This document shows positions 1 through 5,602 of a DNA stretch of 7,190 nt, in pieces; the first letter of the stretch is position 1, and the number at the start of each line of letters is the position of its first letter. Made by a program: the position numbers and the translations under genes. The notes under the pieces are model-generated. The model did not search any database and was not told the origin of the DNA. It saw nothing but the letters and a program-made list of their open reading frames with translations. Source of the stretch: Phycisphaerae bacterium (GTDB taxonomy: Bacteria > Planctomycetota > Phycisphaerae > JAJVII01); NCBI GenBank assembly GCA_028706835.1, contig JAQTVL010000227.1:1-7190 (forward strand), in the 5' to 3' direction.

Positions 1-2
1 GG

Positions 3-2204
3 TGGTTCGCGGCCCGGCTGGTGCGCCGGGACGTCCTCATGTCGGCGGCGGACCTGGCCATGTTCGTGGTCGGGGGGGCGGCGACGTTCGCGCTGGGCGT
101 GCTGCCCTTCGCGGCTGAGCACGGGTGGGGGTGGATCGTCGGGAAATACGCTGACACCCTGGGGTCCTATTCCTACGCCACGCTCAACGCCTTCAACCTG
201 TTCGCCCTGTTGGGCGGCAACGGCCTGCCGAACACCGACACGTTTCTTGGCGTGCCGTATGTCGACTGGGCGATCGGGCTGATCGCCCTGGTCCTGCTGT
301 TCGCCTGCGTGGTCGCGATCAAGGGGAAGGACCCGTCCCGGTTCTGGTACTTGGCGATGTTCCTGCCGGCGTCGGCGTTTGTCGTCTCGACCAAGATGCA
401 CGAGCGATACTTATTTCCCGCCCTGGCGATGGGGCTGGCGCTGGTCATTGCCAGCCGGGATTGGCGGGGAATTTCCGCCTGGCTGTTCGCGGGCTTCAGC
501 ATCACGCAGTTCCTCAACGCCGGGCAGGTGCTGGCCCTGAGCCGGCACGACATCTACCTGGTCCCCGCGAACAACCTTACGCTGCGTGCGATCTCATTGG
601 CGAATGTGGTACTCTGGGCGTTGCTCGTCTGGGTCGGCTATCGGCGCTACATCGCGCCAAAGCCGGAGCCGCCGATCGTGGCGGAGGAGGGGATTCGACG
701 TTGGCACGTGGCCGTCCTGGCGTGCATCCTTCTGGCGACGACGATCCTGCGGCTGTATCGCCTGCAAGTCCCCGACCATTACTACTTCGACGAGATCTAC
801 TTCGGCTATACAGCCAAGCAAACCCTGGCCGGCAACCCGGATGTTTACGATCCATGGGCCAAGAACCCCGAGGGCGTCAACAACGCCTGGGACCATCCGC
901 CGCTGGGCAAGCTGATCATGGCCGGGACGATGGCCGTCGCCGGCACGGGGCCAGCCGGCATGAGGCTCAGTTCGGCGGCGATGGGCAGCGCAGCCGTCGG
1001 CCTGGTGTTCCTGCTGGCGGTGGCGCTGTTCGGTTCGCCGCGTGCGGGGTTGCTGGCAGCCGCTCTGTACAGCCTCGAAGGCTTGGCGTTCGTTCAGTCC
1101 CGCATTGCCACGGTGGATTCGCACCTGGTGGCGTTCATGCTCGCGGCGCTGTACTGCTATATGCGGTGGCGCAAGAACGGCCCTGGCCACCCATCCTGGC
1201 TGGCCGGGGCAGGGCTGGCGGCCGGCGCCACGCTGGCCACGAAGTGGACCGGGCTCTACCTGGTCGCGCTGCTCGGCTTGGACTGCCTGATCTTCCTTGG
1301 CATCATGCTTTTCGCCCGGTCGAACCGCCGCGCGCTGTGGACGATGCTGCCCGTGTTCGCCTGGCTCTGCCTGCTGGCTGCGCCGTACTGCTATTTCCAC
1401 TGGATGAAGGGCGGGCCGAGCAGCCCGCTCTGGCTGATCGACTCAGGATTCACGGCCGGAGCGACGGCTGCGCCCGCGTGGGTCGCCAAGTACCTGCTCG
1501 TGCTGCTCGGGATAGAGGTGCTGGCGTTCGTGGCCATCACGCCGTTTGCCCGGTCGCACCTGCGAGTGGCGTGGACGGTGCTGCTGGCGTTCAACTGCCT
1601 GTGCCTGCTGCCGCCGCTGGTCTACCTGGCATCCTACACCCAGTTTTTCCACTTCGGCCGGGGCTGGCACGACTTCGCCACGCTCCAGTACCAGATGTGG
1701 CATTACCACACCCACGAAGCCGCCACGCACCCTTACCAATCCAAGCCGGGGCAGTGGATGCTGAATCTCAGGCCGGTGTGGTTCCACGTCGACTACGGCC
1801 CCGGCGCGAAGATCGCGCAGATCTACAACCTGGGCAACTCGGTGGTGCTCTACCTCGGCCTGGCGGCGATGGCGGCGCTGGTCGTGCGGTGGGCGCGGCA
1901 ACGGACCTGGCCGGCGGCGTTCCTGTTGGCTGGGTATCTGATCATGTGGCTGCCCTGGGCCCTGTCCCCCCGGCTGATGTTCTTCTACCACTACCTGCCG
2001 GCGGTGCCGCTGCTGTGCGTGGCGTCGGGCCTGCTGCTGGCCCGCTGGCTGGCGGACGGCCGCCTGGCGGTTCGCCTGGCTGCCTGGGCGGTGGTCGCCC
2101 TGGCTGTCGCGTGGTTTGTGTTCTTCTTCCCCCACATGACCGCGATCTCGCTGCCGCGGTCGTGGTCGGACGCCGCTTACTACTGGATAGGGTCCTGGCG
2201 GTGA
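3..2204 (+). CDS. GT-C glycosyltransferase, Gpi18-like half fused to PMT-like protein mannosyltransferase (5' partial)
   Basis: Integral membrane glycosyltransferase expected to use a polyprenyl-phosphate sugar and work at the outer face of the cytoplasmic membrane. The frame is open to the left edge, so the start lies outside; the GTG at 21 (residue 1 here) is not a credible start because it falls inside a membrane domain. Residues 1-215 resemble the C-terminal half of Gpi18/PIG-V-type mannosyltransferases, including KMHERYLFP at 125-133. After a short charged linker (about 216-228) a PMT-family module begins: FDEIYFG with the acidic pair D257/E258 (compare DEVHFG in PMTs), DHPPLGK at 291-297, TKWTGLY around K408/W409, and HPYQSKP plus LNLRPVW of the C-terminal PMT region. 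Many hydrophobic segments follow, ending GSWR. Residues 378-455 and 456-533 are tandem copies. The PMT-like assignment is confident; the acceptor and exact sugar are unknown. Confidence 0.93.
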   Translation, partial: WFAARLVRRDVLMSAADLAMFVVGGAATFALGVLPFAAEHGWGWIVGKYADTLGSYSYATLNAFNLFALLGGNGLPNTDTFLGVPYVDWAIGLIALVLLFACVVAIKGKDPSRFWYLAMFLPASAFVVSTKMHERYLFPALAMGLALVIASRDWRGISAWLFAGFSITQFLNAGQVLALSRHDIYLVPANNLTLRAISLANVVLWALLVWVGYRRYIAPKPEPPIVAEEGIRRWHVAVLACILLATTILRLYRLQVPDHYYFDEIYFGYTAKQTLAGNPDVYDPWAKNPEGVNNAWDHPPLGKLIMAGTMAVAGTGPAGMRLSSAAMGSAAVGLVFLLAVALFGSPRAGLLAAALYSLEGLAFVQSRIATVDSHLVAFMLAALYCYMRWRKNGPGHPSWLAGAGLAAGATLATKWTGLYLVALLGLDCLIFLGIMLFARSNRRALWTMLPVFAWLCLLAAPYCYFHWMKGGPSSPLWLIDSGFTAGATAAPAWVAKYLLVLLGIEVLAFVAITPFARSHLRVAWTVLLAFNCLCLLPPLVYLASYTQFFHFGRGWHDFATLQYQMWHYHTHEAATHPYQSKPGQWMLNLRPVWFHVDYGPGAKIAQIYNLGNSVVLYLGLAAMAALVVRWARQRTWPAAFLLAGYLIMWLPWALSPRLMFFYHYLPAVPLLCVASGLLLARWLADGRLAVRLAAWAVVALAVAWFVFFFPHMTAISLPRSWSDAAYYWIGSWR
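1152..1385 (+). repeat. Internal tandem duplication, unit 1 (78 codons)
   Basis: First copy of a 78-residue in-frame duplication inside the PMT-like module (residues 378-455, starting YCYMRW). It keeps the family motif ATKWTGLY, with K408 and W409. It aligns with the next 78 residues without a gap. By hand count 38 of 78 positions are identical. Confidence 0.85.
1386..1619 (+). repeat. Internal tandem duplication, unit 2 (78 codons)
   Basis: Second copy (residues 456-533, starting YCYFHW), directly abutting unit 1. Shared landmarks include YCY..W.K.GP, AGAT, a YL.. LLG block, FARS and WT.L...F.....CLL. The TKWTGL motif of unit 1 is replaced by APAWVAK, so the copy appears to have lost that functional motif while keeping its hydrophobic pattern. 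Confidence 0.85.
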
Positions 2205-2217
2205 CAGCCGGGCAGCC

Positions 2218-2243
2218 CCCTCTCCCCGAGGGCCGGGAGAGGG
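2218..2243. terminator. Hairpin between convergent genes, possible bidirectional terminator
   Basis: A perfect 9-bp stem, CCCTCTCCC (2218-2226) with GGGAGAGGG (2235-2243), and an 8-nt loop. It lies 13 nt after the glycosyltransferase stop and 24 nt beyond the stop of the convergent NTF2-like gene. Neither side has a T tract, so it is not a textbook intrinsic terminator, but its position between two convergent stops suits a shared transcript end. Confidence 0.55.
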
Positions 2244-2267
2244 AGATGCCCGCGATCGTGAGTTCCC

Positions 2268-2753
2268 TCAGCAGTCCGGTTCCGTCTCCGCGTCCGGCTG
2301 ATTCTTCAGCGCCAATCGCAGCGAAGGCGACTCATCCACCTGGTGGTGAATCAGTTTCCACTCGTTGTTCTCGTTGCGGTAGATGCTGCACGCCCTCATG
2401 CCGAACGTGGTCGATCGGCCGTCGGCCGAGCGAATCTCGCCGGCCTCGTAACTGGTCACGTAGGCGATGTCGGAGCCGACGTGGACCCGCAGGTCCTTGC
2501 TGACGACCCGCCCGCCCGCGATCGCCTTGCTGCACTTCTCGAACAAGGAACGGACCTGGTCCCAGCCGAGCTGCCGGCCGCCGAACGGGTCGAACATCGA
2601 CACGTCGTTGCCGTGCGACCAGACCTCGCCGAGCGGGGCGAGGTCGCCGTTGAACATGGCCTCGATAGCCGACGCGAACCGCCCGTGGGCCTGGCGGATC
2701 TGGTCTTCCGCCTCGGCCTTGCCTTGCACCTTTACTACGGTTTGAGTTGCCAT
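2268..2753 (-). CDS. NTF2/SnoaL-like fold protein
   Basis: Small protein of 161 residues without signal peptide or membrane segment, so probably cytoplasmic. It resembles the SnoaL_3/DUF4440 branch of the NTF2-like superfamily: an N-terminal helix (about 14-35, QIRQAHGRFASAIEAMFNGD), then WSHGNDVSMFDPFGG at 45-59 and W64 opening a helix, then beta strands ending in SIYRNENNEWKLIHHQVDES (123-142), which matches the family's closing pattern of an R..W.L.H strand pair. Members of this family act as small-molecule isomerases, lyases or ligand-binding domains, and the specific activity cannot be read from the sequence. The ATG start is supported by AAGGAG at 2761-2766, 7 nt upstream. It lies 90 nt downstream of the cupin gene on the same strand, so co-transcription is plausible. 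Confidence 0.9.
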   Translation of the reverse strand: MATQTVVKVQGKAEAEDQIRQAHGRFASAIEAMFNGDLAPLGEVWSHGNDVSMFDPFGGRQLGWDQVRSLFEKCSKAIAGGRVVSKDLRVHVGSDIAYVTSYEAGEIRSADGRSTTFGMRACSIYRNENNEWKLIHHQVDESPSLRLALKNQPDAETEPDC

Positions 2754-2760
2754 GACTTTT

Positions 2761-2781
2761 CTCCTTCCCTAAATCATAGGG
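2761..2781 (-). promoter_or_regulatory. Ribosome binding site and adjacent small hairpin upstream of the NTF2-like gene
   Basis: Reading the - strand, AAGGAG (2766-2761) sits 7 nt before the ATG at 2753 and fixes this start. Immediately upstream is a 5-bp perfect stem, CCCTA with TAGGG around a 5-nt loop (2767-2781). The hairpin is short and may be chance; the binding site is good. Confidence 0.6.
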
Positions 2782-2784
2782 TTC

Positions 2785-2803
2785 CCGGCCAGCCGATGGC
2801 CGG
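2785..2803 (-). promoter_or_regulatory. Hairpin in the cupin/NTF2 gap
   Basis: A perfect 7-bp stem, CCGGCCA (2785-2791) with TGGCCGG (2797-2803), and a 5-nt loop, lying midway between the two genes. No T tract follows. It could separate expression of the two genes or protect a processed transcript end; the role is inferred only. Confidence 0.35.
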
Positions 2804-2822
2804 CTGCGGGACGGTCAGGCAA

Positions 2823-2840
2823 CCCGATTCGGGCATCGGG
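2823..2840 (-). terminator. Hairpin just after the cupin stop, weak terminator candidate
   Basis: A perfect 6-bp stem, CCCGAT (2823-2828) with ATCGGG (2835-2840), and a 6-nt loop. It starts 3 nt after the cupin TAA. Only TTG follows in the direction of transcription, so any termination would be partial. Confidence 0.35.
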
Positions 2841-2843
2841 CGA

Positions 2844-3182
2844 TTACGGAGGGGCGGTAGGGCCGGCGGGTTGAATTCGCGGCTTGGCGATGATGACCAT
2901 GTATTTGTTCACGGCCAGGCCCGTGTTGGTGACCTTGTGCGGCTTGCTTGAATCAATGGACGCGGCGTCGTTCTCGGCCAGCCGCAGGGCTTCTTCGCCC
3001 TGGGACACGGTCAGTTCGCCTCGGAACACGTAGTACGACTCCACGCCGTCGTGGACGTGAGGCTCATGCGAGCTCTTTCCGGGCGGCAGTTCCGACACGT
3101 GAAGCGAGATGCAGCCGTCCGCCAGATCGGCGTCGACCAGATAGTTGTTCAGGCCCTTCTTCTTGCAGGGGTTGAAACTCAT
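2844..3182 (-). CDS. Small single-domain cupin protein
   Basis: A 112-residue cytoplasmic protein of the Cupin_2 type. Motif 1 matches the consensus: G35, then H42-x-H44, E48 three residues on, and G55 (PHVHDGVESYYVFRG). Motif 2 is relaxed: N71-D72 replaces the usual Gly-Asp, but P81-H82 and N86 (KPHKVTN) are kept. H42, H44, E48 and H82 would form the metal site. Small cupins of this size include sugar-nucleotide-like isomerases, dioxygenases and metal-dependent binding proteins, and none can be chosen from sequence alone. The ATG at 3180-3182 follows AGGAGAC at about 3187-3193. The C-terminal tail after residue 100 is Pro-rich and looks disordered. It lies upstream of the NTF2-like gene on the same strand. 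Confidence 0.92.
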   Translation of the reverse strand: MSFNPCKKKGLNNYLVDADLADGCISLHVSELPPGKSSHEPHVHDGVESYYVFRGELTVSQGEEALRLAENDAASIDSSKPHKVTNTGLAVNKYMVIIAKPRIQPAGPTAPP

Positions 3183-3223
3183 TCAAGTCTCCTGGGGTTT
3201 CCGCTTCCGTCAGGCCGGCCGCT

Positions 3224-3239
3224 CGTGCCGAACGGCACG
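3224..3239. promoter_or_regulatory. 16-bp perfect palindrome upstream of the cupin gene
   Basis: CGTGCCGAACGGCACG is self-complementary apart from its two central bases (AA) and lies about 42 bp upstream of the cupin start codon. It could be an operator or a hairpin in the 5' leader. The sequence is GC-rich, so chance occurrence is not excluded. Confidence 0.35.
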
Positions 3240-3343
3240 GCACGCCGGCGGTTCCGGGACCGCAGCGGGCGTCGGAATTCCGATTCGGGCCCGCGTGCAG
3301 GCCTCGAAGGGGTCAAACAAGGAAGGGCGACAGAAGTTCCTAT

Positions 3344-3439
3344 CTGGAATCCACTTTCACTTGCCCGATGGATTCCAGTTCTTGGAGCCCATCTATCGGT
3401 ATTCCCACGGTTTACGTGCGAGGAACAAACTGGAATCCA
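3344..3439. repeat. Three copies of a TGGA-N-TCCA element forming alternative inverted repeats
   Basis: CTGGAATCCA occurs at 3344-3353 and 3430-3439, and its reverse complement TGGATTCCAG at 3369-3378. The middle copy can pair with the left copy (10-bp perfect stem, 15-nt loop) or with the right copy (12-bp perfect stem, 3369-3380 with 3428-3439). Each element is also a 9-bp odd palindrome centred at 3349, 3373 and 3435. It may be a set of operators or a leader that can switch between two hairpins before the cupin gene. Confidence 0.6.
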
Positions 3440-3466
3440 AAACCACCTCAGAGGGGGGCGAGTGGT
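3439..3466 (-). terminator. Weak terminator candidate after the phosphoesterase gene
   Basis: On the - strand ACCACTC (3466-3460) can pair with GAGGTGGT (3449-3442) with one bulged G, followed by a short T run (3442-3439). It starts about 38 nt after the phosphoesterase stop. The stem is imperfect and the T run is only four bases. Confidence 0.35.
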
Positions 3467-3504
3467 GCGTTGCAGATGAAACGACGGATCGGATGGCGTC
3501 GGCG

Positions 3505-4524
3505 TCAGGCTCTTCTTCCTCGCTTGGCGCGTCCGACGAGGGCGATTCCACCGGCCGCCAGCAGGGCCAGCGTGGCCGGCTCGGGGACCGTGGTTGTGTA
3601 CGTGTCGATGAGCTGGCCGCCGCCGGCAACGGACCAGAACTCGAACGTGGCCGTGCCCCCGTCGACGGCCACGCGCATGGCACCATAGTTGGCATTGTAT
3701 CGGGCTTGGCTGCCGATGACGGGCGTGCCGAAGTCATAGCCGGCCAGGCCGGCGCCGCCGGTCCCGTCGACGAAATACGGCAGACCGTTCAACAGGATAC
3801 GCTCATAGGTGTGGTCGTGGCCGGAAAAGACGGCATCCGCGCCCCACTCCTGGAAGGGGAGTTGGACGTCCGGTTGGCTGCCGTGGCCTGTGCTCGACGA
3901 ATACGGCGGATGGTGCAGGAAGACCATGTTCCATGTGGACGTCGATGAGGCCAGGCGGCTCTGAAGCCAATTGGCCTGCACCGAGCCGAGCATCCGGCCG
4001 TCCGGCTCGATCGAGTTGGAGTCATACATGAAGAAGTGGACGTTGCCGGCCACGAAATCGTAATAGCGCTCGTTGCCGGACGAGTTGGCCAACCCGTTGC
4101 CCGGAAGCGTGAAGTAGTTCAGATACGGCGTGGCCCCGGCCGTGCCCCAGTCGTGATTGCCGAGGATCGGGAAGAAGCGGTTTTGCCCGGGGCCGTTGCC
4201 CGCGCCCGGCCCGTACGTGCCGGGGTAGTTGCCGATGAACTCCTGGTAATACTTGCCGATGTTCTGATCGATCGTCGTGGCCGAGCCGCTGGAGTAGTTG
4301 TTGTCGCCCGTCGTGACGACAAAGGCCGGGTTCCAACTCTTGACCATCGTCGCGACGCTCGACTCGCCCGCAGTGTTCGCGCCGAAATCACCGATGACCG
4401 CGAAGACCGTCGGATCGGCAGCTACTGGCGCCGCCGCCCAACTGGTCATGATCCCAAAGGCCAGGCACAAGGCCAACAGGTGTCTATTGGGACACCGCAC
4501 GAATCTGACGGTTAGCACGGCCAC
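3505..4524 (-). CDS. Secreted purple-acid-phosphatase-like metallophosphoesterase with PEP-CTERM signal
   Basis: Calcineurin-type metallophosphoesterase closest in motif pattern to tartrate-resistant/purple acid phosphatases, which hydrolyse phosphomonoesters at a two-metal centre. Numbered from a GTG at 4545: GDFG (D53), GDNNY (D81, Y84), GNHD (N130, H131), LHHPPYSS (H211/H212) and GHDHTYER (H243, H245), all in family order. A hydrophobic export signal ends near AAAPVAADP (about 36-45). The C-terminus is a PEP-CTERM signal: VPEP at 320-323, hydrophobic stretch, then RAKRGRR. The chosen start is the GTG at codon 8 (4522-4524, giving 339 residues), because AGGAG lies 7 nt before it, whereas the longer start has no such site. 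The product is expected outside the cytoplasm, with its tail removed by an exosortase. The substrate is unknown; phosphate scavenging is one possibility. Confidence 0.94.
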   Translation of the reverse strand: MAVLTVRFVRCPNRHLLALCLAFGIMTSWAAAPVAADPTVFAVIGDFGANTAGESSVATMVKSWNPAFVVTTGDNNYSSGSATTIDQNIGKYYQEFIGNYPGTYGPGAGNGPGQNRFFPILGNHDWGTAGATPYLNYFTLPGNGLANSSGNERYYDFVAGNVHFFMYDSNSIEPDGRMLGSVQANWLQSRLASSTSTWNMVFLHHPPYSSSTGHGSQPDVQLPFQEWGADAVFSGHDHTYERILLNGLPYFVDGTGGAGLAGYDFGTPVIGSQARYNANYGAMRVAVDGGTATFEFWSVAGGGQLIDTYTTTVPEPATLALLAAGGIALVGRAKRGRRA

Positions 4525-4695
4525 AAAACAACTCCTCTTCTTCACCCCAGACGTTCATGCGGGACTGCCTGACGACTACGGGCTACGAGCCGAGCCGAGG
4601 GGAAACTCGCGGGTGGCCTGCAAAACACATCACCAATGCCGCCCGCCCGCAAGTTTCCGCTCGCGGCGAGATACGCCCGCGATCAACTTCTTTCG
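4525..4695. other. Gap between phosphoesterase and second PEP-CTERM gene
   Basis: No gene is seen. The only structure found is a weak 6-bp stem (TCGCGG at 4661-4666 with CCGCGA at 4677-4682) about 13 nt beyond the stop of the upstream PEP-CTERM gene. The AGGAG that fixes the phosphoesterase start lies at the left edge, around 4532-4536. Confidence 0.5.
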
Positions 4696-5535
4696 TCACT
4701 CCCCCTTGCGTGCCGGCAACCGCAAAGGCCGCCGGGCGTGCCTTCGGCCGCTCCGCGCGGCCGCCAAACCCGCCCCGCCCAGCGCCAGCAGCGCCAGCGT
4801 CGCCGGCTCGGGAACAGGCTGGACCCAGATCTCGGAGTCCCTGGCAGGGTCGGGGACGTTGGTGAGCGACAGGACATAGCTCCCACGCACTCTGAGATGA
4901 TCGCCGGCTGGCACCGCATCGATGGGCAGCGACGAACTCCATGCGGTTCCGAAAGGAGGATCCCCGAGCCCAGCGTGAATGGACTGCGTACCCAGGGGCT
5001 TGCCAAACGGGCCCCCGGGCGCTTCAGCGTCGTAGTAATTCCAAACGGCATCGAACGAGCCGGGGCCGCCGTAGGCGATCATGTAGTTGTAGCCCTTCGC
5101 CGGCAAGGTGGTCGAGGGCAGCCCGGCGCCGTCCAGGGTGTACAGCACGTCGAAGGTCCCTGTGAGCGTGGCAGTGTCCGGCCCCGCCATTCCCGGGAAA
5201 CTCAGTGGGAACATGAAGATGCGGGTAAGGTCGGGCAGGGGGGCGGCGAGGATGTGCGGATCGACGGTGGACGCGGTAAAGCTCCACGTTTGGGCCATGT
5301 GCGCCTGCACCAATCCGGGTCCGGTATCCAGGACGAGCGTTCCAGGCGACCCGGGGAGCGGGGCCGGGACGGGCAAGGTCGAGGCGCCGGGATAGGCCGG
5401 GTTGGTGTTGGTGAACGTGATGCTGCCGGTCCCGACACCCCCGATGACATCGGCGGCGGCGGTCCGGGTCGTTCCGGCGGCCCACACCAGGGCCATCGCG
5501 ACCATCCAGGTTGACCAATGCTTGCGTTGTCTCAT
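4696..5535 (-). CDS. PEP-CTERM secreted protein of unknown function
   Basis: A 279-residue protein with an N-terminal export signal (MRQRKHWSTWMVAMALVWAA, then TRTAAAD) and a C-terminal PEP-CTERM signal (VPEP at 241-244, hydrophobic Ala/Leu/Gly stretch, ARSGRRHARR). The body is rich in Gly, Pro, Thr and Ser with alternating hydrophobic residues, as expected for an all-beta extracellular domain. No catalytic motif was recognised. The ATG at 5533-5535 is preferred over an upstream in-frame start at 5577 because GGAAGG lies just upstream and the signal peptide then begins at the N-terminus. Unusually, about 18 residues (ending LPARKGE) follow the hydrophobic stretch, longer than the usual short basic end. 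It is probably exported and processed by an exosortase; its role in the envelope or matrix is unknown. Confidence 0.88.
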   Translation of the reverse strand: MRQRKHWSTWMVAMALVWAAGTTRTAAADVIGGVGTGSITFTNTNPAYPGASTLPVPAPLPGSPGTLVLDTGPGLVQAHMAQTWSFTASTVDPHILAAPLPDLTRIFMFPLSFPGMAGPDTATLTGTFDVLYTLDGAGLPSTTLPAKGYNYMIAYGGPGSFDAVWNYYDAEAPGGPFGKPLGTQSIHAGLGDPPFGTAWSSSLPIDAVPAGDHLRVRGSYVLSLTNVPDPARDSEIWVQPVPEPATLALLALGGAGLAAARSGRRHARRPLRLPARKGE

Positions 5536-5578
5536 GGTGTTGTTCCTTCCAGTTACCGGCTGGCTTCGTCCTTTCAAG

Positions 5579-5602
5579 AACCAGCGGCGCCGGCCGCTGG
5601 TT
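5579..5602 (-). terminator. Strong hairpin at the end of the third PEP-CTERM gene
   Basis: A perfect 10-bp stem, AACCAGCGGC (5579-5588) with GCCGCTGGTT (5593-5602), and a 4-nt loop. It begins at the last base of the TGA of the gene at 5602-6348 and is followed on the - strand by TTCTTG counting its own terminal TT. This is a good intrinsic terminator candidate, though the T run is broken. It suggests that the two neighbouring PEP-CTERM genes are transcribed separately or with reduced read-through. Confidence 0.65.

Larger units (their letters stand above)
3183..3504. other. Intergenic region with repeated palindromic elements
   Basis: This 322-bp stretch between the phosphoesterase stop and the cupin start shows no convincing gene. 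Its central part (about 3300-3480) is visibly less GC-rich than its surroundings. It holds a palindrome near the cupin, three TGGA-N-TCCA elements and a weak hairpin after the phosphoesterase, each listed separately. No clear -35/-10 pair could be fixed on the - strand, although the cupin promoter is expected here. Confidence 0.7.

Noticed and set aside
681..710. Possible internal start separating the PMT-like module as its own gene (GGAGGAGG before an in-frame GTG at 708)
   Set aside because: Spacing of about 17 nt is too long and no stop separates the two halves, so a fusion is simpler.
461..2503. Long open frame of 680 codons overlapping the glycosyltransferase
   Set aside because: It is the +2 shadow of a GC-rich membrane protein gene: Arg/Gly/Pro-rich translation, no domain, and it runs on through the gene end and over the convergent NTF2-like gene.
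3145..5514. Long + strand frames over the phosphoesterase and PEP-CTERM genes (3145-3948, 4036-4515, 4636-5514)
   Set aside because: They are antisense shadows of well-supported - strand genes and give low-complexity Arg/Gly-rich products without motifs.
5536..5577. Upstream start for the second PEP-CTERM protein
   Set aside because: It would place 14 extra residues before the signal peptide and ignore the ribosome binding site that fits the ATG at 5535.
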